This document shows, piece after piece, positions 16,358 through 25,070 of a DNA stretch of 37,519 bases. The translations under genes were made by a program, and so were the position numbers. The stretch covers positions 1 through 37,519 of the forward strand of contig NZ_FTMG01000029.1 in assembly GCF_900155965.1 (NCBI RefSeq), given 5' to 3'. The notes beneath the pieces are model-generated. The model had not been told where the DNA came from, made no database searches, and saw nothing but the letters and a program-made list of their open reading frames with translations. The stretch's first letter is position 1; each line of letters opens with the position of its first letter. Origin of the DNA: Mucilaginibacter lappiensis. GTDB taxonomy: Bacteria > Bacteroidota > Bacteroidia > Sphingobacteriales > Sphingobacteriaceae.

Positions 16358-18040
16358 ATGGCAGACGAAAAGATCATATTTTCAATGGCTGGGGTTAGTA
16401 AGGTCTACCCTCCGCAAAAAACAGTTCTAAAAAACATTTACCTCTCGTTTTTCTATGGCGCCAAAATCGGCGTTATCGGTTTAAACGGCTCGGGTAAATC
16501 GTCCTTATTAAAAATTATAGCAGGCATTGATAAAACCAATATAGGTGAAGTCGTTTTTTCGCCGGGATACACTGTAGGTTACCTGAGCCAGGAACCCGAG
16601 CTTGATCCGGAAAAAACCGTGCGTGAAGTGGTGGAAGAAGGTGTTGCCGAAACTACTGCCTTATTAAAGGAGTACGAGGACATCAACGAGAAATTTGGCT
16701 TGGAAGAGTATTACAGCGATGCCGATAAAATGGATAAGCTGATGGCCCGCCAGGGCGAACTGCAGGACCAGATAGACGCCGTGAATGCATGGGAACTGGA
16801 TACCAAGCTGGAGCGCGCCATGGATGCCCTGCGCTGCCCCGAGCCGGATACTAAAATTGCGGTACTATCCGGTGGTGAGCGTCGCAGGGTGGCACTTTGC
16901 CGCCTTTTACTGAAAGAACCCGATGTTTTGTTGCTGGATGAGCCTACCAACCACCTGGATGCCGAGTCGATTGACTGGCTGGAGCAACATTTACAACAAT
17001 ATAAAGGTACCGTTATCGCTGTAACGCACGACCGTTACTTCCTGGATAATGTAGCCGGATGGATCCTGGAGCTTGACCGTGGTGAAGGCATCCCGTGGAA
17101 AGGCAATTATTCTTCATGGCTCGATCAGAAAGCCAAACGCCTGGCGCAGGAAGATAAAACCGAAAGCAAACGCCAGAAAACCCTGGAGCGCGAACTGGAA
17201 TGGGTGCGCATGGGTCCGAAAGGCCGCCATGCCAAATCGAAAGCCCGTTTAGGTAATTACGAAAAACTGGCATCGGAAGAAACCAAGGAACGCGAAGAAA
17301 AACTGGAGCTGTTCATCCCACCGGGTCCGCGTTTGGGTAATGTGGTGATTGAAGCCAATGGCGTAAGTAAATCATACGGCGATAAATTATTGTTTGATAA
17401 CCTGAGCTTCTCCCTACCTCCCGCAGGTATTGTGGGTATCATCGGGCCAAACGGCGCGGGTAAAACTACCTTGTTCCGTTTGATTACCGGTCAGGATCAG
17501 CCAGATGCGGGTACTTTCCGTGTGGGCGAAACCGTAGCTTTAGGCTATGTCGATCAGCTCCATGACGACCTTGACCCCAACAAATCTGTTTGGGAAAATG
17601 TAACCGGCGGCCTGGAAACCATAATGGTTGGCAATAAACCACTGAACTCCAGGGCCTATGTATCTAAGTTTAACTTTAACGGTGCCGATCAACAAAAGAA
17701 AGTTGGCGTACTATCTGGCGGTGAACGTAACCGGGTACACCTTTCCATCACCCTGAAAAAAGGATCGAATGTACTGCTGCTGGATGAGCCCACCAATGAT
17801 ATTGACGTAAATACGCTACGTGCACTGGAAGAAGCACTGGAAAACTTTGGTGGTTGCGCCGTAGTGATCAGTCACGACCGCTGGTTTCTGGACCGTATCT
17901 GTACGCACATCCTGGCCTTTGAAGGCAACTCGCAGGTGTACTTCTTTGAAGGAAATTATTCCGATTACGAGGAGAACCGCAAAAAACGTTTGGGTGATAT
18001 AGCGCCTAAACGTATTAAGTATAAAAAGTTGACGGTGTAA
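16358..18040 (+). CDS. ettA: energy-dependent translational throttle protein EttA (ABC-F)
   Basis: A 560-residue soluble ABC-F ATPase that binds the ribosomal E-site region and gates early elongation according to the ATP/ADP ratio. It has two nucleotide-binding domains and no membrane segments. Walker A1 is GLNGSGKS (41-48), with LSGGERRRVAL and LLDEPTNHLD near 192. The arm is the acidic insertion at about 95-150. The linker (about 240-320) contains KRQKTLERELEWVRMGPKGR. Walker A2 is GPNGAGKT near 362, followed by LSGGERNRVHL and LLDEPTNDID near 474. Length and the C-terminal PKRIKYKKLTV agree with EttA rather than Uup or resistance-type ABC-F proteins. It is monocistronic and followed by a palindromic repeat. 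Confidence 0.94.
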   Translation: MADEKIIFSMAGVSKVYPPQKTVLKNIYLSFFYGAKIGVIGLNGSGKSSLLKIIAGIDKTNIGEVVFSPGYTVGYLSQEPELDPEKTVREVVEEGVAETTALLKEYEDINEKFGLEEYYSDADKMDKLMARQGELQDQIDAVNAWELDTKLERAMDALRCPEPDTKIAVLSGGERRRVALCRLLLKEPDVLLLDEPTNHLDAESIDWLEQHLQQYKGTVIAVTHDRYFLDNVAGWILELDRGEGIPWKGNYSSWLDQKAKRLAQEDKTESKRQKTLERELEWVRMGPKGRHAKSKARLGNYEKLASEETKEREEKLELFIPPGPRLGNVVIEANGVSKSYGDKLLFDNLSFSLPPAGIVGIIGPNGAGKTTLFRLITGQDQPDAGTFRVGETVALGYVDQLHDDLDPNKSVWENVTGGLETIMVGNKPLNSRAYVSKFNFNGADQQKKVGVLSGGERNRVHLSITLKKGSNVLLLDEPTNDIDVNTLRALEEALENFGGCAVVISHDRWFLDRICTHILAFEGNSQVYFFEGNYSDYEENRKKRLGDIAPKRIKYKKLTV

Positions 18041-18073
18041 GAGCTATTCCTATACTAAATTAAAAAACAAGCT

Positions 18074-18136
18074 TGTCATCCTGATGAACGAAGGATCTAT
18101 TCGCAGATTAGATTCTTCGCTGCGCTCAGAATGACA
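18074..18136. repeat. REP-like TGTCATnCTGA palindrome, copy 1
   Basis: TGTCATCCTGATGAACGAAG at the left is mirrored by CTTCGCTGCGCTCAGAATGACA (right arm ending 18136). GGATCTA and TAGATTC form the inner part. It has the family hallmark TGTCATnCTGA...GAAGnATCT and follows ettA with a downstream T-rich tract. It may double as a terminator. Confidence 0.8.
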
Positions 18137-18292
18137 GGTTTATTTTTTTATAGTAACCGTTTAACCCCTCCGTTAATTTGCTGTCATAATATGCAGCAAT
18201 CCCCCAAAATTGACCTAACTATCAATTCCTTACCTCAAGTACATAAAAAAATTCCTAACTTGCCATTTTCTAAATTATAAACACATAAGGCC

Positions 18293-19360
18293 ATGACTGA
18301 GACGCTGGACATCAAGATCACCAAAACCGCACATTCCCGTTTAGCTGAAACGGATTTTGACAACTTACCATTCGGAAAAACATTTTCTGACCACATGTTT
18401 GTGGCCGATTATGCCGATGGTGAATGGAAGAACCTGCAGGTCATTCCGTACGGCGAAATTGGGATTAGTCCGGCTATTTCTGCACTGCATTACGGACAGG
18501 CATTTTTTGAAGGACTAAAAGCTTACAAACATGCCGATGGAAAGGTAACCATTTTCCGTCCGGACAAAAACGCCATCCGCCTAAATAAATCGGCCGAGCG
18601 TTTGTGCATGCCTACACTGCCCGAAGAAATATTTTTACAAAGTATGGCCGCTGTGGTTGATCTCGACCGCGAGTGGGTGCCTGCTAAAGCTAATCACGCT
18701 TTATACATCCGCCCGTTCATGTTCGCTACTGACCCTTATCTGGGCGTAACGCCGTCTGCTACCTATAAATATATGGTAATTGCAGGCCCTGTAGGACCAT
18801 ACTTTTCAAAAACACTACGCGTTAAGATCGAAACACATTACACCCGTGCAGCCGAAGGCGGTATGGGCTTTGCCAAAGCGGCAGGTAACTATGGTTCATC
18901 TATGCTGCCAGCCCGCAAAGCAACCGAAGAAGGTTTTGATCAACTGATATGGACCGATGCTAAAGAACATAAATACATTGAAGAAATGGGCGCGGCAAAT
19001 GCCATATTCCTATTAGATGGTGTATTGATCACTGCCGAAGCAAAAGACACTATATTAGATGGTGTAACCCGCGATACCGTTATTGCCTTAGCTAAAGAAT
19101 GGGGCATTCCGGTTGAAACACGTAAAGTTTCTGTAGCCGAAATTATTGAAGGCGCCAAAAACGGCAAACTGACCGACGCCTTTGGCGCAGGTACTGCTGC
19201 AACTATAGCCTCGGTAGGTTCGATAAGTGTTGATGGCGAAGAATATTTCCTGAGCGATCCAAAAACACGCGAGTTCTCTCAAAAAGTTTTAACAACGCTT
19301 GATGCTATCAAATATGGTAATGCACCCGATACCCATGGATGGAATTACCTGGTAGGTTAA
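18293..19360 (+). CDS. ilvE: branched-chain amino acid aminotransferase
   Basis: A 355-residue class IV PLP aminotransferase. It transfers the amino group between glutamate and the 2-oxo acids of leucine, isoleucine and valine. LHYGQAFFEGLKAYKHADGK, the arginine-containing FRPDKNAIRLNKSAERL and YIRPF form the substrate-binding part. The PLP lysine is K195 in GFAKAAGNYGSS. EEMGAANAIF and GTAATIASVGSI follow in the expected order. The length matches the 350-360-residue BCAT subgroup. It is a single gene between a REP-like element and a strong terminator. Confidence 0.95.
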   Translation: MTETLDIKITKTAHSRLAETDFDNLPFGKTFSDHMFVADYADGEWKNLQVIPYGEIGISPAISALHYGQAFFEGLKAYKHADGKVTIFRPDKNAIRLNKSAERLCMPTLPEEIFLQSMAAVVDLDREWVPAKANHALYIRPFMFATDPYLGVTPSATYKYMVIAGPVGPYFSKTLRVKIETHYTRAAEGGMGFAKAAGNYGSSMLPARKATEEGFDQLIWTDAKEHKYIEEMGAANAIFLLDGVLITAEAKDTILDGVTRDTVIALAKEWGIPVETRKVSVAEIIEGAKNGKLTDAFGAGTAATIASVGSISVDGEEYFLSDPKTREFSQKVLTTLDAIKYGNAPDTHGWNYLVG

Positions 19361-19374
19361 TTATACTTACCTGC

Positions 19375-19416
19375 ATAACAAAAAAGGTGCGCCGAATGGC
19401 GCACCTTTTTTGTTAT
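19375..19416. terminator. bidirectional terminator after ilvE
   Basis: Stem ATAACAAAAAAGGTGCGCC / GGCGCACCTTTTTTGTTAT with loop GAAT. The GC-rich core is GGTGCGCC, with T-runs on both strands. Confidence 0.93.
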
Positions 19417-19423
19417 ATGAATT

Positions 19424-19507
19424 TTTGTCATTCTGAACGCAGTGAAGAATCTATTATACATTATGCCTACCCCAGAATAGATGCTTCACTGCGTTCAGCA
19501 TGACAAA
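19424..19507. repeat. REP-like TGTCATnCTGA palindrome, copy 2
   Basis: Two 32-nt arms (19424-19455 and 19476-19507) are complementary except at two positions, with a 20-nt loop. The core reads TTTGTCATTCTGAACGCAGT. It sits 8 nt after the ilvE terminator and 12 nt before the end of the minus-strand phosphatase gene. Confidence 0.88.
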
Positions 19508-19519
19508 TCATTTAAACTA

Positions 19520-20080
19520 TCAAAAACTACAGGCAGCAACTGGTTTTATACCTTCTTTATCAACCGTTAAAACAGGTTTATCATTTTTAAAGGTTACTAC
19601 CCAAATGGTGTCATAATCATTGTCAGGCCATTGCAGGTCTTTAACTTTCAGGCCGAGCGCTTTTAGGATAGCTTTCATCTCGTTGTGTTCCCACACCACC
19701 AGTATAGTACCTTTTCTGCCTGCCAGATCCTCGGCTATATCTTTGGTGTCTTCTTCTTCAAAAGTACTATTGATAGTTAAATTATACTTTATGGCAAATG
19801 GCGAAATGGTTTGAAACATACGCGCCCGTGGAGTTGATTTTCCCAGGTGTAGGGCAGGAACATAAACACGGTCGGGCAAACCGAATTTGGCTTTCAGAAC
19901 TGCTGGTAATTTTAGCGCCCGGTTAAGGCCTGTACAGGACAGGTTATCACCATCGGCAGGTTTCTCGGCATGCCGGATAAAAACCAGTTTAAGATTTTTA
20001 CTTTGCGCGCACGAACTGCTGCTTGCAAAGCAAATCATCGCCAGCATTAAGGCGGGTAAAATCGTTATTCTTTTTATCAT
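19520..20080 (-). CDS. exported histidine phosphatase family protein
   Basis: A 186-residue phosphoglycerate-mutase-fold protein. The N-terminal signal peptide (about 1-25, MIKRITILPALMLAMICFAS, then SSSCAQS) predicts export; the Cys could be lipidated, though the lipobox is poor. The catalytic motif is FIRHAEKPADGD (R36, H37), a variant of the RHG motif. The second histidine is in VVWEHNEMK (near 131). Branch-2 elements are absent, so it is a small single-domain phosphatase with unknown substrate. It is probably co-transcribed with clpS, which lies 80 nt upstream on the same strand. Confidence 0.82.
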   Translation of the reverse strand: MIKRITILPALMLAMICFASSSSCAQSKNLKLVFIRHAEKPADGDNLSCTGLNRALKLPAVLKAKFGLPDRVYVPALHLGKSTPRARMFQTISPFAIKYNLTINSTFEEEDTKDIAEDLAGRKGTILVVWEHNEMKAILKALGLKVKDLQWPDNDYDTIWVVTFKNDKPVLTVDKEGIKPVAACSF

Positions 20081-20160
20081 AAGTGTAAATACCGGAAATA
20101 TAAATTATGAGCTTTAAAATTAAAATCCGGAATTAAAAATCAGACGTCCGAAATTAAATA

Positions 20161-20442
20161 CTACTCTACGCTAACGGTAAGCCCTTCCTGCTGCAATATT
20201 TTTCGGTATATTTCCATTTCGGTAAATGAACCTTCTAATACGGCGCATTTGCCTTCATTATGTACTTTCCAGGCAATTTTTTCGGCTTGTGCTTCGGAGT
20301 AATCGAGATATTTCATCATACAATGGATCACGTGATCAAACGTGTTAAAATCATCATTCCATAATATCAGGCGGTGAACTTCCTTAAGTCCTGCCAGTAT
20401 CTCTTCGAGAGTAAGTGTTTCTTCCTGTGTTTCAGTTGGCAT
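20161..20442 (-). CDS. clpS: ATP-dependent Clp protease adaptor ClpS
   Basis: A 93-residue N-recognin that delivers N-degron substrates to a Clp ATPase. The conserved core is HRLILWNDDFNTFDHVI followed by the H of HCMMKYLDYSEAQAEKIAWKVH, which form the N-degron pocket and the Clp_N-binding face. The N-terminal extension is short and Glu/Thr-rich (MPTETQEETLTLEE). ClpC encoded at 13289-15823 is the natural partner; no ClpA is visible in the window. A TAAATTTG element on the minus strand (20452-20459) ends 10 nt from the ATG. Confidence 0.93.
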   Translation of the reverse strand: MPTETQEETLTLEEILAGLKEVHRLILWNDDFNTFDHVIHCMMKYLDYSEAQAEKIAWKVHNEGKCAVLEGSFTEMEIYRKILQQEGLTVSVE

Positions 20443-20451
20443 ACGTAACTA

Positions 20452-20459
20452 CAAATTTA
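20452..20459 (-). promoter_or_regulatory. clpS -7 promoter element
   Basis: TAAATTTG on the minus strand matches TAnnTTTG and ends 10 nt before the clpS ATG. No good -33 TTG is found at 19 nt, so this is a -7 match only. Confidence 0.5.
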
Positions 20460-20557
20460 CTTAAAAACAATAATAAAAGTGTTAAAATTGTGTTTTATGG
20501 GCTTAAAAATCATGTTACAATATAGCGCTGATCAAAAATCCTAAACTCCCCAATCTG

Positions 20558-21433
20558 ATGAAAAAAATCGCACCCCATTTTATTTTAGCATGCACCATCC
20601 AGTTAATAACTGTAGGTATAGCACATGCCCAAACCGCAAAAAATGCCCAAACCACATTAAAGGCGCCATCAGGCCCTGTTACTGTTGATGGTGACCTGAA
20701 AGACTGGGGCGATAGTTTGCGTTATTTCAACGATGAAAAAAAGATCAATTACACGCTGGCTAATGATCAAACTATGCTTTATGCCGCTATACGAATCAGC
20801 GACCGCATGGACCAGATCCGGACCTTAAACGCAGGCATTACTTTGAGCATTGACACAAAAGGCAAAAAAAAGGAAAGCTTTTCCCTTACTTTTCCACTGG
20901 CAGATCCGGGAACGCCACCAACATTTGGTAAACGGGATAACCCAACTGGTGATATTACCCAGGAAGACCGCGATGAGCTGATGCAGGAGCGTGTAACTAA
21001 ACTGCGCAATATTAAGGTAGTAGGTTTTAAAGATATTGAAGGGGATATGATAACCACCTCCAACACTTATGGTATTAAAGCCGCTATTAATTATGATGCC
21101 CAGGGTAACCTTGTTTACGAAATAGCCATACCTTTACAATTTTTCCATGCGGAGGACATCACCAAAAATGAATGGGCATTTAACTTTAAAATAAACGGAT
21201 TGCAAAGAGCCAAGGGCGACGGCGCTGAAAACCCTGATCATCAGAGCGGTGGCTTTGGTGGTGGAGGCGGCGGCAGAGGCGGTCGTGGTGGAGGCGGCGG
21301 CGGCGGCGGAATGGGCGGTGGTCGTGGTGGCAGAGGCGGTCGTGGTGGAGCGGGCACAGGCGGAGCAGAAAGCGGCCGCAGCGAAATGGCCAAATCGACT
21401 GATTTCTGGGAGAAATTTTACCTGGCTAAATAA
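20558..21433 (+). CDS. secreted CBM9/DOMON-like protein with Gly/Arg-rich segment
   Basis: A 291-residue protein. The signal peptide (1-24) ends AHAQ. Residues about 40-215 (PVTVDGDLKDWGDSLRYFND, then LYAAIRISD and ITLSIDTKGKK) resemble carbohydrate-binding module 9/DOMON-like beta-sandwiches that begin with a DG-x-DW signature. Residues about 229-272 form an extreme Gly/Arg stretch of GGGGG and RGGRGG units. A conserved-looking C-terminal STDFWEKFYLAK follows. The Gly/Arg tract is encoded by GGTGGNGGN repeats and is prone to length variation. A Gly-rich linker before a C-terminal element is unusual. The function is unknown; the ligand may be a glycan or a redox cofactor. It stands alone and is followed by nested repeats. 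Confidence 0.72.
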   Translation: MKKIAPHFILACTIQLITVGIAHAQTAKNAQTTLKAPSGPVTVDGDLKDWGDSLRYFNDEKKINYTLANDQTMLYAAIRISDRMDQIRTLNAGITLSIDTKGKKKESFSLTFPLADPGTPPTFGKRDNPTGDITQEDRDELMQERVTKLRNIKVVGFKDIEGDMITTSNTYGIKAAINYDAQGNLVYEIAIPLQFFHAEDITKNEWAFNFKINGLQRAKGDGAENPDHQSGGFGGGGGGRGGRGGGGGGGGMGGGRGGRGGRGGAGTGGAESGRSEMAKSTDFWEKFYLAK

Positions 21434-21434
21434 A

Positions 21435-21610
21435 ATTCAAAAGTTAAAATTCAAAAGTCAAAAATATTGTCATGCTGAACGACAGCAAAGCATCTGTTAT
21501 ACGGTGTCTATAGTCCCCGAATAGATTCTTTGCTGTCGCTCACATGATAACAAATAAAAGAGTCAAAACCCTACATGGATTTTGACTTTTTACTTTTGAA
21601 TTTTGACTTA
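21435..21610. repeat. TCAAAAGT-type repeat enclosing another palindrome
   Basis: The left arm (21435-21465) has ATTCAAAAGTTAAAATTC units and the right arm (21561-21610) has TTTTGACTTTTTACTTTTG units, complementary to the left. They flank the REP-like hairpin at 21467-21553. It is the same family as 2558-2690. Confidence 0.65.
21467..21553. repeat. REP-like TGTCATnCTGA palindrome, copy 3
   Basis: The left arm TTGTCATGCTGAACGACAGC and the right arm GCTGTCGCTCACATGATAAC are imperfect complements. The ATCTGTT and AATAGATTC inner parts are also related. It is nested inside the TCAAAAGT-type element. Confidence 0.78.
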
Positions 21611-21614
21611 AAAT

Positions 21615-24338
21615 CTACTCTACTTTATACTTAAATACCTGCCTGCCCAGGTTACCTTCGGCATCCATACCCTCAATAATAATACGGTAGGTGCCTTTAC
21701 CATCGGCATTAAAGAAAGAGAGAGAAGCATTACCATCTTTATCGGTTAATATCTTAGGGTTCCAATATATGGTTGACCGCAGATCCTGCATTTGTGTATT
21801 TGTTTTAGGATCATCGTATTGAGGCGAATAAAATTCACGGGCTTTATAATAACCCTTCGGCGAATAAGTAACCACACCCGGTGCGTAACGATTATAAACA
21901 GTACCTTCGTCGCCTCGTTTAGTAGTTATTATCAGCAAACCGTTACCTCCCCTGAAACCATATATCGCTGTATTACCTACCGAACGCAAAACTTCAATAC
22001 TGGCAATATCAGATATTACTAAATTGTCCAGATAATCGGCTTCCATGTTGATACCGTCAACAACAATTTGCATGGCGCCGCCTCCGCGGGTTGAGTAAGG
22101 TATACCTCCACGAAAAATCACCCCTAAAAGCCTGCCCGCTAAGACATTGGAAAGCTGGCCTCCCCCCATATTTTCCAGGTCTTTATAAGTGAGCACCTGG
22201 TCGGCGTTACCGGCTCCGTTTAAATTTGAGGAATGCTTTACCGCCGTGGTACGGGTATCTTTTACGACTACCTCTTTTAACACAATGGTATGGTTACCAA
22301 TGCCATATTTTACCTGCTCATTAAACAGTTTTTTGCTATTCTGTAAATAAACCGAACGGCCATCGCTCACATTTATCTGTAAATCGGCAGCATTCTTATT
22401 TTTCCCTACCACTTGGGGGGCTATATTATCCAGCTCTATCTCCAGGTTCTTCCGATCCTTGGCTGTACGGGCCTGCACCACAAACTTGATGCTGTCCCTA
22501 AACACCAGGTTACTGAAGGTAAACTTACCCTGGGCATCGGCTACGGTATCTAAAATAAATGTACCGCCTGCAGTAGTAAATAGGGTTACTTTGCCATTAG
22601 GAACCGGTTTACCACCAAAGGTTTTTAAATGTCCGGTTACCTGCAATGTTTTTTCGGGCTGATAAACCACCGGAGGGAAGGAATCATTGATCACCTGTTT
22701 CCACTCAAACCGACGGTAGCCCTGGGTGAGCATCAATACATCCAGATCGGCTTTTGTTTTTGCGCTTTGATCTGAAAAATAATAGCCTGGCTTTTCGATA
22801 TAACCCTTCAAGTCTGAGCTCAGTAATATGTTCGAAAAAATGCTTTCTTCGTTGGTTTCATCAACCGGTACTTTTGCCAGATCGATAACCGAGGCCGAAA
22901 AACTGCCGATAACAGGCTTATCTTCTTTGTTTTTTACATTCAGGCTAATAGTTACTTTCTCGCGAAGTGTGTATTGCTGTTTAGGCGCCGAAACCGACAA
23001 TTTAAGCTGATCGGGGTTTTGAATAAATACGATACGCTCATTCAGCGGTTCGCCATTGGCCGAAAACAAAGTGAACTGTACAATACCTGATGGGAATTTA
23101 CTTTTCGGAATAGTTGCCCTGAATGTTTTACCATTATCGGAACTTTTGGCCGCATAATAAATTTCGCCACAGCTTTGCGCTACAAGCATCAGGCTGCCTG
23201 CCGGTGTGGCACTCTGTGCAATACCCGATCCCGGTAATATTTTTGCTGTCAGGTTATCGTCATCAGAATTATCAAGGCTTAAAACATAAGCATTGTCAAC
23301 CGCCTTGGGCAAATTAAAATCGCCTGCGGACCCATCTGCAAATACAACATGAGCCTTATAAGTTTTGCCGCTCATCGGGGTTAAATTAAACACGCCCATA
23401 CCCAGGTGAGTACTGTTAAACACAGCTACCGTTTGGTTTTGGTCATCCACAACGGAACCTTTGATATCAACACCCAGGCCATCGGCACCCACAGCCTTAA
23501 AAGCTATTTTTGAGCCGGCATCATTCACCAGCGTACCGCTTTCCGGAAAGAATTGTACATCTACTTTGGCCGATACCGCTTTAATAGGTATCACTTTGGT
23601 GATCACCCTTTTATCGATGAGTTTGATATTGGCAATAATATTGCCTGTGGCTGCCGGATTGGGAGTGGTATTGAGAAATGAGGTAGCGAGGTCGCCTTTA
23701 TCATTGGTTATGCCTTTGCCTTTAAAAACCGTTTTGCCATTCAATTCAACACGGTAACTTACCTCGTTACCTGCATACGGTGCCCCGTCTACATTGGTAA
23801 AATTGATCAGTGCATTCACCTTTTGCTTGCCATTCTGCTCACCGTAAGTATAATCGGTTTTGGTGAAAACAGTATTACCGACGCCCTTGGATATGGTGAT
23901 GGTTTTATCAAAAAAATAGGCATCCCCCGCGTTACGCATCCAGTTGGTATAAGCCCTTATGCGATAGTTGCCATCCTGCATGGTATCGGGCAGGGCAAAA
24001 TCACCATAAGCCATGCCGCTGATGAGCGGCAATTTGATACTGCGTTTTACCGAATCATCTTCGCCAATGAGGTCGACATTTAATATTTCGCTATAAGCTG
24101 ATAATTGGTGTTTGCTGCCAATGGTTACGTAAGCCTTAAACCATATATCGTCGCCAACGGCATAGTAGGGCTTGTCCAGATGCAGGTAAACTTTTTCCTG
24201 CGGATGATCGGCACGCCATTTATAAAGCTGGTCAACGAGTTTACCGAGCAAATCATCGCCTGGGCCTGTGAAACCGAAAATTACCGTAGCAATCACTGTT
24301 ATCAATAAGCCGACAGATACTTTTTTGAATGTTATCAT
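21615..24338 (-). CDS. large exported protein with MG2-like and TonB plug domains
   Basis: A 907-residue protein with signal peptide/anchor (about 1-24). Residues about 45-160 (EKVYLHLDKPYYAVGDDIWFKAYV and GNYRIRAYTNWMRN) match the macroglobulin-like MG2 fold. More beta-sandwich repeats follow to about 560. A carboxypeptidase-regulatory-like domain is at about 565-640 (TGHLKTFGGKPVPNGKVTLF). A TonB-dependent-receptor plug is at about 705-805 (VLTYKDLENMGGGQLSNVLA, then QIVVDGINME, IEVLRSVGNTAIYGFRGGNG). The C-terminal beta domain ends KVE. There is no 22-strand barrel, so it cannot be a transporter on its own. This domain mix recurs in Bacteroidota, and its role is unknown. It is divergent from dcd-side genes and probably monocistronic. 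Confidence 0.82.
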   Translation of the reverse strand: MITFKKVSVGLLITVIATVIFGFTGPGDDLLGKLVDQLYKWRADHPQEKVYLHLDKPYYAVGDDIWFKAYVTIGSKHQLSAYSEILNVDLIGEDDSVKRSIKLPLISGMAYGDFALPDTMQDGNYRIRAYTNWMRNAGDAYFFDKTITISKGVGNTVFTKTDYTYGEQNGKQKVNALINFTNVDGAPYAGNEVSYRVELNGKTVFKGKGITNDKGDLATSFLNTTPNPAATGNIIANIKLIDKRVITKVIPIKAVSAKVDVQFFPESGTLVNDAGSKIAFKAVGADGLGVDIKGSVVDDQNQTVAVFNSTHLGMGVFNLTPMSGKTYKAHVVFADGSAGDFNLPKAVDNAYVLSLDNSDDDNLTAKILPGSGIAQSATPAGSLMLVAQSCGEIYYAAKSSDNGKTFRATIPKSKFPSGIVQFTLFSANGEPLNERIVFIQNPDQLKLSVSAPKQQYTLREKVTISLNVKNKEDKPVIGSFSASVIDLAKVPVDETNEESIFSNILLSSDLKGYIEKPGYYFSDQSAKTKADLDVLMLTQGYRRFEWKQVINDSFPPVVYQPEKTLQVTGHLKTFGGKPVPNGKVTLFTTAGGTFILDTVADAQGKFTFSNLVFRDSIKFVVQARTAKDRKNLEIELDNIAPQVVGKNKNAADLQINVSDGRSVYLQNSKKLFNEQVKYGIGNHTIVLKEVVVKDTRTTAVKHSSNLNGAGNADQVLTYKDLENMGGGQLSNVLAGRLLGVIFRGGIPYSTRGGGAMQIVVDGINMEADYLDNLVISDIASIEVLRSVGNTAIYGFRGGNGLLIITTKRGDEGTVYNRYAPGVVTYSPKGYYKAREFYSPQYDDPKTNTQMQDLRSTIYWNPKILTDKDGNASLSFFNADGKGTYRIIIEGMDAEGNLGRQVFKYKVE

Positions 24339-24506
24339 GGTAAATAAAGTTTAATCTACACAAAATATCTAATCAGGCGATGAGTTGTGAGGTTTTAGGT
24401 TTATATATAAGGCAATGTACGGTTCATTTAAGCCATATACAAAGCTTAATTTTTCACTTTGACCTACTCCAACAACAAAGGTTTAATCGTTCTGAAAAAA
24501 AATCGA

Positions 24507-25043
24507 TCAAAACTTATTCTTCCACATCATACTTTCAACAGGGCGTGTTGTAGGGTTATTATATTTAGCGTTGCTTTTGGTATTATACAGGGTTTCAATA
24601 TCACCTTCAACCACAAAATAAATCAGCTGTCCAATAGGCATACCGGCATAGATGCGTACTGGCTGGGCGCATGAAATTTCAAGCGTCCAGGTATTGCAAA
24701 AGCCAACATCTCCTTTGCCGGCGGTAGCATGTATGTCAATACCTAACCTACCAGTACTTGATTTTCCTTCCAGAAAGGGTACATGGCTGTGGGTTTCGGT
24801 ATACTCCATGGTAACACCCAGGTAAAGCGTATTGGGCTGCAGGACAAACCCTTCTTTAGGTATCTCAAAGCCATCAATCTCATTATGCAGCTTGGCATCC
24901 AGTACCCTGTCGCGGTAAGTGGCCAGATGTTTACCTAAATGCACATCGTAGGAGTTGGTACCCAGGCATTCCCGTTTAAAGGGTTCAATAATAATACTTC
25001 CTTTTTCAATTTCCTCGAGAATGCGCTTATCTGATAATATCAT
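24507..25043 (-). CDS. dcd: dCTP deaminase
   Basis: A 178-residue enzyme that deaminates dCTP to dUTP for dTMP synthesis. It has the dUTPase-like beta fold. The N-terminal MILSDKRILEEIEKGSIIIEP is canonical. LGTNSYDVHLG, the P-loop-like EGKSSTGRLGIDIHATAGKG (arginine and serine in the nucleotide site) and TLEIS with the expected catalytic Glu follow. The C-terminus is a Lys/Asn-rich loop with YNNPTTRP. The length is slightly below E. coli Dcd. It is monocistronic, with a palindromic repeat upstream. Confidence 0.9.
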   Translation of the reverse strand: MILSDKRILEEIEKGSIIIEPFKRECLGTNSYDVHLGKHLATYRDRVLDAKLHNEIDGFEIPKEGFVLQPNTLYLGVTMEYTETHSHVPFLEGKSSTGRLGIDIHATAGKGDVGFCNTWTLEISCAQPVRIYAGMPIGQLIYFVVEGDIETLYNTKSNAKYNNPTTRPVESMMWKNKF

Positions 25044-25070
25044 GGTTGGCCCTAAATTACTATTTTAGTC

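Noticed and set aside
21249..21524. 91-codon open frame rich in Ala, Val and Glu
   Set aside because: It is a shifted frame of the GGTGGNGGN tract of the secreted Gly-rich protein; it has no independent support.
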